In this document: positions 39,748 to 48,790 of the stretch, one piece after another
How the letters are laid out: each line of letters starts with the position of its first letter
Numbering within the stretch: position 1 is the first letter of the stretch
NCBI RefSeq assembly: GCF_001685485.1
Contig: NZ_BDEL01000001.1
Coordinates: 1,175,501-1,239,500 of the forward strand
From: Formosa haliotis
GTDB lineage: Bacteria; Bacteroidota; Bacteroidia; Flavobacteriales; Flavobacteriaceae
Length of the DNA: 64,000 bases
Direction of reading: 5' to 3'
Notes under the pieces: generated by a model
Seen by the model: the letters and a program-made list of their open reading frames with translations, nothing else
What the model was told of the DNA's origin: nothing
Database searches by the model: none
Made by a program: the position numbers and the translations under genes

Positions 39748-39808
39748 CTAAGGTATCTTTTATTCGGTTTTTATAGTATAAGTTATAGCTCATAACCTAT
39801 AACTTATA
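39748..39808 (-). promoter_or_regulatory. PUL operator/promoter G (sulfatase pair)
   Basis: Minus-strand half-sites TATAAGTTAT (39808-39799) and TATAACTTAT (39787-39778), 21 bp apart; -7-like TACCTTAG at 39755-39748. 71 bp from the restored start at 39707. Confidence 0.8.
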
Positions 39809-39833
39809 ATCTATTTCTGTATTAACAGGGCGT

Positions 39834-41204
39834 TTACGGCATGGTTTTAATTGTAAAACTATGCTTTATACTATCTAAATTGCGTTTTAACACCTGTGCT
39901 TTTTCTGGATTAGAACTGATGACATTTTTAGATTCTGCTACATCTTCATTTAAATTATATAGAGCCTGCTTATCATCATCCAAAACATATTTCCACGGCC
40001 CCATTCTAATAGCATTGCCTCGGTATAGGAAATAATCTTGCTTTAAGGTTTGCGTTTCACCACTTAAAATTGAAGTAATATCCTTCCCGTCTAATATCCG
40101 GTCTTTAGGAAGTGCCGATTCGGTTAAATGAACCATAGTTGGCAGCATATCTAAAGTAGATACCTGTGCATGAGAAACTACACCACTCGGCACAAAACCG
40201 GGTTGCCAAGCTATAGCAGGCACGCGACTACCACCCTCGTAAGGCGAAAATTTACCATCTCTAAGATTACCAGCCGAACCAGCATCTAATTTCTTACTTA
40301 ACCAAGGCCCGTTATCCGAGGTAAAAATTACCAAGGTATTTTTGTCTAAACCTGTCTGTTTTAAAGTCTTTAAAATTTCACCTACAGACCAATCTATTTC
40401 TTCTAACACATCGCCAAATAAACCGCGTTTGGTTTTACCCTTAAATTGTGACGATGCATACAAAGGCGTGTGTGGCATACTATGCGCTACATATAAAAAA
40501 AAGGGTTGATTTTTATGTTCTGTAATAAATTGGGTGGCTTTAGTGGTGTATTTTTTTGTGAGTAAGGATTGATCCACTGGCCATTCTATCACCTCATTTC
40601 CTAACATTAATGGTACTTTATTTCTAAAATTTTTCTTCGGATTTTCTGTTTTATAATCTGATTCGGTAAGATTTTCATTGAACACAACGTCCTTAGCTAA
40701 TGGAGTTTCTGGATCTTGCCACATATCGTTACTATATGGGATCCCATAGTACATATCGAAACCCTGTGCTGTTGGCGAAAATTCAGGTTTATGGCCCAAA
40801 TGCCATTTCCCAACCATACCGGTTTGGTATCCGTTTTCTTTAAGAATCTCTGCAATCGTTAGTTCCGAAGCCGGCATACCATCTTTGCTATAGGGCCAAA
40901 ACACACCATCATCCTGTCCCCAGCGCTGCGCATATCGTCCGGTTAAAAGTCCAGCTCGCGACGGTGTACAAATGGAACTAGACGTTGAAAAATCGGTAAA
41001 ACGCATACCTTGAGCAGCCATGGCGTCTAAATGCGGTGTTTCATAATCTTTAGCGCCGTAACACGATAAATCGCCATAGCCCAAATCATCGGTATAAATA
41101 ATAATTACATTTTGATGACGCTCTAAGGGTGTTTTCGATTGTGATTGACACCTTAAACTGAAGATAAGTAGTGCTATTTGAACACATACAATTAGACCTT
41201 TCAT
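39834..41204 (-). CDS. Type I sulfatase (CTPSR), third of the cluster
   Basis: 456 residues. Signal peptide or lipoprotein-like leader (IALLIFSLRCQSQ), metal site IIYTDDLGYGD, formylglycine C79 in SSICTPSRAGLLTGRYAQRW, GKWHLGH, and FTSDNGPWLSKK for the second metal site. The shortest sulfatase here, lacking the extra C-terminal sandwich of its neighbour. The run GYGDLSCYGAKDYETPHLD is typical of arylsulfatase-A-like members. Stands alone under promoter H. Confidence 0.92.
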   Translation of the reverse strand: MKGLIVCVQIALLIFSLRCQSQSKTPLERHQNVIIIYTDDLGYGDLSCYGAKDYETPHLDAMAAQGMRFTDFSTSSSICTPSRAGLLTGRYAQRWGQDDGVFWPYSKDGMPASELTIAEILKENGYQTGMVGKWHLGHKPEFSPTAQGFDMYYGIPYSNDMWQDPETPLAKDVVFNENLTESDYKTENPKKNFRNKVPLMLGNEVIEWPVDQSLLTKKYTTKATQFITEHKNQPFFLYVAHSMPHTPLYASSQFKGKTKRGLFGDVLEEIDWSVGEILKTLKQTGLDKNTLVIFTSDNGPWLSKKLDAGSAGNLRDGKFSPYEGGSRVPAIAWQPGFVPSGVVSHAQVSTLDMLPTMVHLTESALPKDRILDGKDITSILSGETQTLKQDYFLYRGNAIRMGPWKYVLDDDKQALYNLNEDVAESKNVISSNPEKAQVLKRNLDSIKHSFTIKTMP

Positions 41205-41249
41205 AAATACCTTAACTTTTTGAATATATACCTAAATCGATTAACAACT

Positions 41250-41310
41250 CAAAAATACAAGACAAAAAGATTTTAGGCTATAAGCTATGTAGCTTTTACT
41301 ATAAGTTATG
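41250..41310 (-). promoter_or_regulatory. PUL operator/promoter H (third sulfatase), best match
   Basis: Minus-strand half-sites CATAACTTAT (41310-41301) and CATAGCTTAT (41289-41280), 21 bp apart; perfect -7 box TATTTTTG (TAnnTTTG) at 41257-41250. 76 bp from the start. Confidence 0.85.
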
Positions 41311-41475
41311 ACCCTTTAATTTGGAACCTATAGTTTTACTTCGACTTTTCTCTATAAATTAATGTTCAGTTCTTTTAGTATTTAACCGAGTTAAGCCCAA
41401 TCCGAAACAATTCTTAAAACAATTCGTTACTAGAAGTAATTATGAATGTATTCCTAATATTTTCTAGAGTTGATG

Positions 41476-42678
41476 TTAAGATTTACTTTGTCCTTCGAAT
41501 GCTCTCAACCGTAACAAAGCTTCCATAAAATAATAATCGGCATAAATGATGGAGGCATCAACTTCTGAATTTCGTGGATGGTGACCTGTAGAGTGTAGCA
41601 ATAACGCATCATTTGTATCTTTACTTAGATAAGCATCAGACGACAGCACCGTTATGAAGTATTTAGCGGCTTTAGCATATTTTTCTTTAAGTTGATGGTC
41701 TTCTATTAAAGTAGCCAACTCTAACATACCACATGCAGCAATAGCAGCGGCCGAAGCATCTTTAGGGGCATTTGGAATTTTTGGGTCGTCGAAATCCCAA
41801 TACGGAATACCATCGTCCGGCAAACGTTCTAGATATTTATCGGCTAACTTAATAGAGGCTTCTAAAAAATCTTTACGTCCTGTTTCTCTATACGAAAACG
41901 CAAAACCATATATCCCCCAAGTTTGTCCGCGCGCCCACATAGAATCGTCGGCATATCCCTGATGAGCAACCCCACGAATAAATTCGCCTGTTTTGTCATT
42001 AAAAGAGGCTAAATGATAGGTAGAATAATCAGGTCTTATTAAATTTTTCATGGTGACTTCGGCATGGCGTTCTGCAATATCATATAATCGCTTTTCTCCA
42101 CCGTTTTTAGATGCCCAAAACAATAATTCCAAATTCATCATATTATCGATAATGGTATTATGAGGGTATTGCGGTTTACTAGGCCAAGAATGTATGGTAC
42201 CAACTTGGGGGTTATATAAGGTTGCTAAAGTATCTGCAGCGGCAAGCATCACGTTTTTATAAGCTTGGTTGCCAGTTAAACGAAATCCGTTTCCAAAACT
42301 ACAATATACCTGAAACCCAATGTCATGATCTGTTGCTTTAGAATATGCGATACTTTTAATAGGTTCTGTAAATTCTTGGGCTTTTAGTTTAAGCATTTCA
42401 TCTCCAGAAAACTCATAAGCATACCATAAAACTCCGGGCCAAAAGCCAGAACACCAATCACGAACTCCTACCAATTCCCAAGACGTATCGCCTTTTAATA
42501 TCGTTCTAGGAAAACTATCCCTTACCCGTAAATGTTTTACTGTTTGAATAATTTTATTGGTATTGGCTTGTAATACGACCTGGACCTCTATTGTTTCAGG
42601 TTTTTTTTGCGCCTCATTACAGCTATTAAACAAGAATACAAGTAATAGCACTACAAGAGTTTTTTCTAAAATATGCAT
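41476..42678 (-). CDS. GH88 unsaturated glucuronyl hydrolase
   Basis: Lipoprotein (LLLVFLFNSCNEA) of 400 residues with an (alpha/alpha)6 barrel. The two GH88 aspartates are D119 in ATDHDIGFQVYCSFG and D178 in HNTIIDNMMNLELLFWAS; GYADDSMWARGQTWGIYGFA is the usual +1 site block. It cleaves the 4,5-unsaturated uronic acid left at the non-reducing end by a lyase, giving the substrate for KduI after spontaneous ring opening. This links the lyase candidates here to kduI/kduD. GH105 is a related alternative but the motifs fit GH88 better. Confidence 0.9.
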   Translation of the reverse strand: MHILEKTLVVLLLVFLFNSCNEAQKKPETIEVQVVLQANTNKIIQTVKHLRVRDSFPRTILKGDTSWELVGVRDWCSGFWPGVLWYAYEFSGDEMLKLKAQEFTEPIKSIAYSKATDHDIGFQVYCSFGNGFRLTGNQAYKNVMLAAADTLATLYNPQVGTIHSWPSKPQYPHNTIIDNMMNLELLFWASKNGGEKRLYDIAERHAEVTMKNLIRPDYSTYHLASFNDKTGEFIRGVAHQGYADDSMWARGQTWGIYGFAFSYRETGRKDFLEASIKLADKYLERLPDDGIPYWDFDDPKIPNAPKDASAAAIAACGMLELATLIEDHQLKEKYAKAAKYFITVLSSDAYLSKDTNDALLLHSTGHHPRNSEVDASIIYADYYFMEALLRLRAFEGQSKS

Positions 42679-42719
42679 GCTCTTCTAATTTTGGTTTTGC
42701 TTAAAGATTGATTAAATAC

Positions 42720-42780
42720 TAAAATTAGCTTTTAAGATACAGACTATAAACAAATTAGCATTCAATATATATTAATTATG
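42720..42780 (-). promoter_or_regulatory. PUL operator/promoter I (GH88)
   Basis: Minus-strand half-sites CATAATTAAT (42780-42771) and GCTAATTTGT (42759-42750), 21 bp apart but with the most mismatches; -7 box TAATTTTA at 42727-42720 is the same as in promoter F. 72 bp from the start. The gap 42679-43018 also holds an A14 run at 42819-42832. Confidence 0.65.
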
Positions 42781-42944
42781 GCCCATTTGTGAATTAGAAA
42801 CACCTTAATACTACTATTAAAAAAAAAAAAAACATGAGACCTAAAAGTTATAAACTTACTTTAGATTAGTTTAAAAAAACTGTATATAAAAATCTAATAT
42901 TTATATATCGGATGCAAAAACAACTGTGTTTTTAAAATAGGAAA

Positions 42945-42980
42945 AGGTGAAATAAAAATGAAAAACATTTTATTTCACCT
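42945..42980 (-). terminator. Terminator after the 705-residue beta-helix gene
   Basis: AGGTGAAATAAAAATG / CATTTTATTTCACCT, near-perfect stem with a 5-nt loop. Confidence 0.85.
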
Positions 42981-43018
42981 AAATCCTTAACAGATTTTAA
43001 TTACTAGATATCAACCAG

Positions 43019-45135
43019 TTAGTGCTTGACAACTTTTTTAACTTGAGTTCCTGAATCTGATTCAATTTTAACGATATACATACCATTTAATAACTGACTT
43101 AAGTCTAATTGACTCATTCCTTTTTTCATAAATTTTGAAATAACCTTTTGTCCCGTTAAACTAAAAACCTCAACTTGAGCAGATCCTTCTTGTTTAATCT
43201 CTACATTTAATATATCGGTAGTAGGATTGGGAAACATTAAAATATCATTATTTAAACTTTCATTTTTAATACTAAGTGAATAATTTAAAACTTCAATAAC
43301 TTCGAACCGTGATTGGTTGGTTGTATTTCCTGGAGCAACTAAAATAGCTTGATTAGATTCTGAATTAGCTCCAATTAACCTAGCATTATCGTTTGTTATA
43401 TGATAAGTAAGTCTACCCTCTGGTTGCACTACTGACCACTGCACAGAAGCATCAGTTACTGTTTTAGCCGACATTACAGGTAATCCACTATCCATAGTTG
43501 CTGTTAACCTTGGTTTTTCACCTCCTCCAATACAATCTATATAAAAATATCCCTCTCTACCTTCTACTGGAGTAAAAGTCCAAAATGATTCCGTACTTGT
43601 TGGGAATAAGGTTTCAAAATCGTTTATTGTACCAGAATTAATATCGTCATGATAACTTAAAGAAAAAGCCTGATCTGTTCCATTAGCCATTACCCAAAAT
43701 CTAAATCTGTTATTACCTAATCGATATGCTTTTTCTGGATTTGGAAATCCAGAGGCTTCTTCCGAGCAATCTAGAAGACTATTACTTACCCCTTTGTCTA
43801 TTATCTCTCCAGCCCCACAAGTTTTTACAACTACACTCGTACTCATCTCATCTAAAACCACTGGCATATCTGTATAATTATTTAATTGTAACGAAGAAGC
43901 AGATAATGGATTTTGATTAGAAGTTACCCCCAACAATCTAATATTATTTTTATCTCCACCCACTTGAATTTTAAGGTCGTTATTAGACTCTCCTCCTCTT
44001 AAAGTTATATTGTGTGCTTTCCCTCCAATATAAGCAACCGTTCCACTACCATTATAATGATTATCACTTGGCAAAACTGTGATATCGATATCCGTATTAC
44101 TATCGCTAGAATAGGCAAAACTTAAAACTGGTCCGTATTGCGCATCTGCACTACAATTAGACACCGTACCGCTACCTATAGAATAGCCTTGTTCGCAACC
44201 TAAAAGTGTGACATTATCTACTATTTTCGTTCCTGAGGCATGAGCTAAAGTCACCCCCGTTCTGGCATTTTTAACCGTACAATTTAACACAGTAGGATTG
44301 TCTGTTCCGCGTTGAATTTCTTCGCCGTCGATATAAGTGGTACCTGCATCGTAAGCTCTAATACCGCCTTCTTGAAGACTCATCATATATCCGGCAGGTA
44401 ATTTATAGCCCCAAACTGTCATAAAATCTACATTATCGGCTGGTGTACCTGTTCCCGCTTCAGCCAACATATCGTCTGTAGAACGCATTTCGCCTTCAAT
44501 ATAACAGCCCTCAACAGTTGGATGACTTGCTGCTTGCATAAACACGATGTGCCCATACGATCTAGAAATAATATTACAATCTTTAAGGTGATTACGCAGT
44601 CCTCTTATTAAAACTCCAGAATGTTTTCTATGATTAATTACAGACCCGCCGCCTTTTCCAAACGCATCGCCATAACCATACGGAAAGGATCCTCGGATGG
44701 TTAAATCGAAACCTTCTATTCTATTATCTCTTCCATCCATTACTATAGATTGGGCTCTATTGGTAGGCGCCGTTGTGCCGATATCTTCAATCGTTAGATT
44801 TTTCAGCACATTGTCATTTCCTAAAATTTGAAATTCATTCACATCAACATTTCCGAATTTCGTTAAAACCTCTGTGCTAATTTCAATTTTTACATCGGTA
44901 AAATCGTAGACATTATTGGAGCCTTCAAATAAAAATAGCGGATTGGAGAATGTACCATCATCGATATCGGACCCGTTTATAGAATAGGTCCCTGGAGCCA
45001 GTTTTACATCAACATCACTTTGTTTTAAATACGGCAATAATTCTTCAAGTGAGTTTACTGTTACCGTTTGGGCAACGGCATGTCCCATCATAAAAAATAA
45101 GATAGGAATAAACATAAATAAAGTAGTTTTTTCAT
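43019..45135 (-). CDS. Secreted beta-helix enzyme with T9SS tail; n-region of signal peptide shifted by an A6 run
   Basis: Member of the five-paralog beta-helix group: SFPYGYGDAFGKGG, KHSGVLIRG, RSYGHIVFMQ, GEMRSTDDMLAE and GYMMSLQEGGIRAY are all present. After the helix (to about residue 450) comes a region without a recognised domain (EKAYRLGNNRFRFWVMANG) and a T9SS sorting domain (MFPNPTTDILN ... TQVKKVVKH). A frame from the ATG at 45115 starts MFIPILFF without positive charge. With one more base in T6 45127-45132 the ATG at 45135 gives MKKTTLFMFIPILFFMMGHA, a textbook signal peptide. Total then about 705 residues. Single-gene unit. Confidence 0.75.
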
Positions 45136-45158
45136 TTTGAAAATTTTAAAGTTCACCT

Positions 45159-45219
45159 GCAATGTATAATGAGCGACCTTAATTGATTATAACTTAGCGT
45201 TCAAAGTCTTTAAATTATC
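45159..45219 (-). promoter_or_regulatory. PUL operator/promoter J (beta-helix T9SS gene)
   Basis: Minus-strand half-sites GATAATTTAA (45219-45210) and GCTAAGTTAT (45198-45189), 21 bp apart; -7-like TACATTGC at 45166-45159. 54 bp from the restored start. Confidence 0.75.
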
Positions 45220-45350
45220 GGTCTTATATGCGAAATTCGCTATATATTGTTAAAATTTTACACAATGAATGATTTACAAACCCAAACATTTAATTATTTA
45301 CAAAAAAACTCAAAAGCCATATTTATAAATTTCATTCTTTTAAACAGAAA

Positions 45351-45428
45351 GAGGCTGTCTAAAAAGTTGAAATTTCGTCAACCTGAATTTATTTCAGAAT
45401 GACGGTTTAACACTTTTAGGACAGCCTC
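45351..45428 (-). terminator. Long inverted repeat enclosing a REP-like element
   Basis: Outer arms 45351-45367 and 45412-45428 (GAGGCTGTC... / ...GACAGCCTC, 15 of 17 paired). Inside, 45375-45404 is a second palindrome, CGTCAACCTGAA / TTCAGAATGACG. Lies after the second GH39 and ends the long operon from 62340. The same GAGGCTG motif forms the terminator at 34821. Confidence 0.75.
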
Positions 45429-45470
45429 CTTTTGCTATTTATTGAGAGCTTAAAACGTATAAGTATAGGC

Positions 45471-47105
45471 TTAATTAATCTGCTCGATCAAGACCAAACT
45501 CCAAGGACTCAATTCGCGATCTAGAGTTAATTTTCCATTTTCACCTACTGTAACTAGTTCTGTCTTTAGGCCTTCGGCAGCTTGTTTCATCACTTTAATT
45601 TGCTCCCGTGTTGGCGGCTCTGGTTTTCCCATTTGTTCCCAATAATTATAAATATTCCCGTGATCTTTGTCTAAAGTTTCCAATTTAAATTGGGTACCCG
45701 GTTTTAAATCGGTAAGCTCCATTTTTAATTGACGTGGTTTTCCGTTTTCATATTTATCTATTTTTTTGATACTTGAAGGCACCGCATTATAATGGTCTTC
45801 TGGATAATTATAAGCCAAAGCCACTACTTTTCCATCTCCTGATTTTTTACTTACAAACAGATAATCATTTTTAAATAATTGTTCATCGCCTAAATGATGT
45901 AACATTCTATATGCATGATACGAAGGCTTCACTAAACCTTGATAATTAATCATACCGAAACCACCATGGAAGATACTTTCTCCTCCGCCTTTTTCTTCAA
46001 AAATATCTGTAAAGGTCCAAAACGCTAACGAATTTGTTAACCCAATACAATCTAAGTTTACTTTGGTAATATACGCTGCTGGTGGTAAAAAGTCGTGCAT
46101 GGCATCTCTACTATTCGGACTCGTATTCCATTCGGTTAAATGGATTTCGGCATTTGGGTAAGCACTTTTTTTAATGGTTCTTTTTAACCATTCGATATCG
46201 TCTTTGGTAGAATTTACATATCTAGAAAAATCCTTCCCTTTTCCTGTGGTAGGATTAAACGGATAATCAGTTGGATAAGGATGTGTCGACACAAAATCAA
46301 CAGGAAGCTTTTCCTTCTCGCAATATGCTAAAAAGTCTTCTATCCAAGAGCCTTTCCATTCTAGATCGTTAATATTATCTGCAGTAAACGTAATTAAATC
46401 CCCATCTCGACTTTCGACTTCGCCATCGTAACGCCCATCGGCTACAAAATTACTGCTTGAGGGTCCCCCTACTTTTAAGCGATTATCTACAGATCTCACT
46501 GCCAAAACAGATTGTTTATACAGCTCGAAATATTGCGATTTGGTACCATCAAAAAAGCCGTAATGTAAATTTGGCTCGTTCCATACCTCAAAATACCAAG
46601 TTAATACCTCATCAATACCATAACGGTCTACACAGTGTTGTGTAAAAGCTTTTACTAAATTATGCCATTCGCCATACTTCGATTCATCTGGTGTAATATT
46701 GGCTTTCCACCAAAATTGCGTTTTACTATTTTCGGCTGCCAATGGGGTTGGAAAAAATGCCAACTCTACAAACGGACGCACATTTAAATCTAACATTCTA
46801 TCAAACAAATCGTCTATATATTGCCAATTGTAAGTGTATTTTCCTTCTTTTTCGAATACAGGAAACATATCGTCGTGAAAAATTCCGTGAAATCTTACAA
46901 ACTCAAATCCGCATTCTTCTTGTACCTTTTCTAACTGCTCTAACCAACCGGCACGTAAACCTTCGTTTGCACGACCCGCGCCTACACTTTTGCTCCAAAA
47001 ATGTTCAAATTTTTCGCCTGATTGGTTGGCTTTTACCTTTACCTCTTGAGCAAATGCCGTGAACATGGCCAACATAAAAACTCCGGTAATCCATAATTTC
47101 TTCAT
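45471..47105 (-). CDS. GH39 glycoside hydrolase, copy 2
   Basis: 544 residues, exactly the length of the GH39 at 12342 and alike almost throughout; both keep the FEVWNEPNL acid/base and IHLTEWNTSP nucleophile blocks. Signal peptide (FMLAMFTAFAQE). Differences cluster around the substrate-facing loops (PFFWDATKSQ in copy 1, HYGFFDGTKSQ here; RFDGELTNNEVSEAVFK there, RYDGEVESRDGDLITFT here). This suggests the copies cut different linkages or decorated forms. Last gene of the long operon, 15 bp after the GH28-like gene. Confidence 0.88.
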   Translation of the reverse strand: MKKLWITGVFMLAMFTAFAQEVKVKANQSGEKFEHFWSKSVGAGRANEGLRAGWLEQLEKVQEECGFEFVRFHGIFHDDMFPVFEKEGKYTYNWQYIDDLFDRMLDLNVRPFVELAFFPTPLAAENSKTQFWWKANITPDESKYGEWHNLVKAFTQHCVDRYGIDEVLTWYFEVWNEPNLHYGFFDGTKSQYFELYKQSVLAVRSVDNRLKVGGPSSSNFVADGRYDGEVESRDGDLITFTADNINDLEWKGSWIEDFLAYCEKEKLPVDFVSTHPYPTDYPFNPTTGKGKDFSRYVNSTKDDIEWLKRTIKKSAYPNAEIHLTEWNTSPNSRDAMHDFLPPAAYITKVNLDCIGLTNSLAFWTFTDIFEEKGGGESIFHGGFGMINYQGLVKPSYHAYRMLHHLGDEQLFKNDYLFVSKKSGDGKVVALAYNYPEDHYNAVPSSIKKIDKYENGKPRQLKMELTDLKPGTQFKLETLDKDHGNIYNYWEQMGKPEPPTREQIKVMKQAAEGLKTELVTVGENGKLTLDRELSPWSLVLIEQIN

Positions 47106-47120
47106 ATTAATTTTATCTAT

Positions 47121-48620
47121 TTATTTAAATTCAACATCCTTAACAAACGCATTCGTAGTTACTTGTTTTGCTTCTACTTTTTTGCCATCTAAAATCACAT
47201 TATCAAATAGGATATCTTCTACTAAATGCTCAGCATCGTAGCCTACTAACTCCATACTTGCGTGGTCTTTTATCGTATACGGTTTCCAATCTGGCCCATC
47301 TTGAAAACCTGTAAGTGAGGTATCTATAGGTGCCGAGGTCGCCGTAATATTTTTAAAAGTTACATTTTTAATATGGCCGCGTTCTTCGGTTTCTGTCCAT
47401 CGTGTTTTACCGATCCAACACGAAATTAATCGACGCGCTTCTTCAATTCTGATATTATCAAACATGACACCGCTAATTACAGCATCGTCACAATGATATA
47501 CTCTTAAGGCAGTTTCCCTCCCCACATCGTGAATGACATCGCAGTCTTCGAAAAGCACATTGCTAATATTTTCGTGCACTTCAGCACCAATACTTAATGC
47601 GTGCGCCAATTCATTCCACACGACACAGTTGCGCGTATGTACATTGTTTACCTCTCCATAACCGCCAAATGATTTAATAACAACCGCATCATCAAAGGTT
47701 CTCATAAAGCAGTTTTCAACCAAAAGATCGCTACTGCTAGTAATATCTACACCATCGGCGTTACCGCGCCAACCAAAAATTTTAATATTATCGACATGAA
47801 CCTTATCGCAACTCTGGATCGGAATGGTCCAATGGCTCGGGTCGAAAATGGTTACACCTTCTATGGTAACATCCTCTGCTTTATGAGCCAAAATAGTATA
47901 ACGTCTTATTTTTTTAGGAATCGTACTTTGATCTATAATTCCGCGCCCTCTAATGCTCACGTTATTCCCTTCAAGAATAAAAGTTGGCTTTTTTCTTAAA
48001 TGGCCACGGATTTCAATTTCGTCGTCCTGCTCTGGTACAGTACAACGGATATATGCCCCTCCTGCCAAATAAATAGTCTGGCCATCGGAAATAGTTAATT
48101 GGGAAACTTCATGAAGTCCTGGGCCAAAATAAATAACGTTCGGGTCGTCTGGATTTGGCACATTTTTTTCAAACGGATTGGCTAATATGTGTAAAGATTC
48201 GTGCCATTCGCCATTCACTTCAACCGTTACATGACCAGGTTCTGTTAATTGAAATGTGATTTTAGTGCCATCAACCATTGGTGTAATACCATAAGACGTT
48301 GGTAAAATTTTAACCGCATGCACTTGTTCTGGAGATTCTACCGTAACGGTAACCGCAGCATTCATATCTAATGAAGCAACTGAAGCTAATCCGAATTCAC
48401 CTCTATTGGGGTTTAAACGCGGAATCGGATTATCGGGCGGAATTTTAGTGCTGTAAACCGGCACTTGTTGGTCTTCAACAGTCACTTTATATTTTTTAGA
48501 CAATACAATCTCTTTTGGTGCAGGGTAGACTTTTACCTTGCTTACGGGTTGCTCTGCACAAGCGGATACTACTAACAGTAATATTCCTAATAATGTCATA
48601 TGTTTTAATTGCTTTATCAT
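47121..48620 (-). CDS. GH28-like (polygalacturonase-fold) lipoprotein
   Basis: 499 residues. Lipoprotein signal (LGILLLVVSACAEQ); an N-terminal beta-sandwich (about 25-145) precedes a parallel beta-helix. The GH28 active-site pattern is recognisable: GNADGVDITSS for the usual NTDGxD, RTFDDAVVIKS for the DD pair, and AHALSIGAE where polygalacturonases have GHGISIGS. The loss of the GHG His neighbour pattern and the N-terminal domain place it away from true pectinases; GH49-like dextranases are a remote alternative. Likely an exo-acting enzyme on a uronic or rhamnose-like residue (inference). Confidence 0.72.
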   Translation of the reverse strand: MIKQLKHMTLLGILLLVVSACAEQPVSKVKVYPAPKEIVLSKKYKVTVEDQQVPVYSTKIPPDNPIPRLNPNRGEFGLASVASLDMNAAVTVTVESPEQVHAVKILPTSYGITPMVDGTKITFQLTEPGHVTVEVNGEWHESLHILANPFEKNVPNPDDPNVIYFGPGLHEVSQLTISDGQTIYLAGGAYIRCTVPEQDDEIEIRGHLRKKPTFILEGNNVSIRGRGIIDQSTIPKKIRRYTILAHKAEDVTIEGVTIFDPSHWTIPIQSCDKVHVDNIKIFGWRGNADGVDITSSSDLLVENCFMRTFDDAVVIKSFGGYGEVNNVHTRNCVVWNELAHALSIGAEVHENISNVLFEDCDVIHDVGRETALRVYHCDDAVISGVMFDNIRIEEARRLISCWIGKTRWTETEERGHIKNVTFKNITATSAPIDTSLTGFQDGPDWKPYTIKDHASMELVGYDAEHLVEDILFDNVILDGKKVEAKQVTTNAFVKDVEFK

Positions 48621-48674
48621 AATTGAGGTTGATCTTTTTTGATATTCTACTTTAAGTTAAAATATTTTGTTTTC

Positions 48675-48751
48675 GTCATGCTGAACTTATTTCAGCATCT
48701 CATTTGTTTTATTAATCAAACTCTTATGTAGAGGCACTGAAACAAGTTCAG
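48675..48751. repeat. REP-like palindromes in the operon gap
   Basis: GCTGAACTTATTTCAGC at 48680-48696 and CTGAAACAAGTTCAG at 48737-48751, both short palindromes built on CTGAA/TTCAG, as in the element at 45375-45404. No PUL operator is in this 170-bp gap, so the two genes after it are probably read from promoter K, or from a promoter I do not see. Confidence 0.5.
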
Positions 48752-48790
48752 GTATTGAACAATGCTATAAGTGATTAATAATTTTCAGCT

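Noticed and set aside
42819..42832. A14 run as phase-variable promoter of GH88
   Set aside because: It lies upstream of operator I, outside the likely promoter, so its length should not matter for GH88.
48780..48790. ATAAGT-like half-site before the GH28-like gene
   Set aside because: Only one half-site; no partner at 21 bp.
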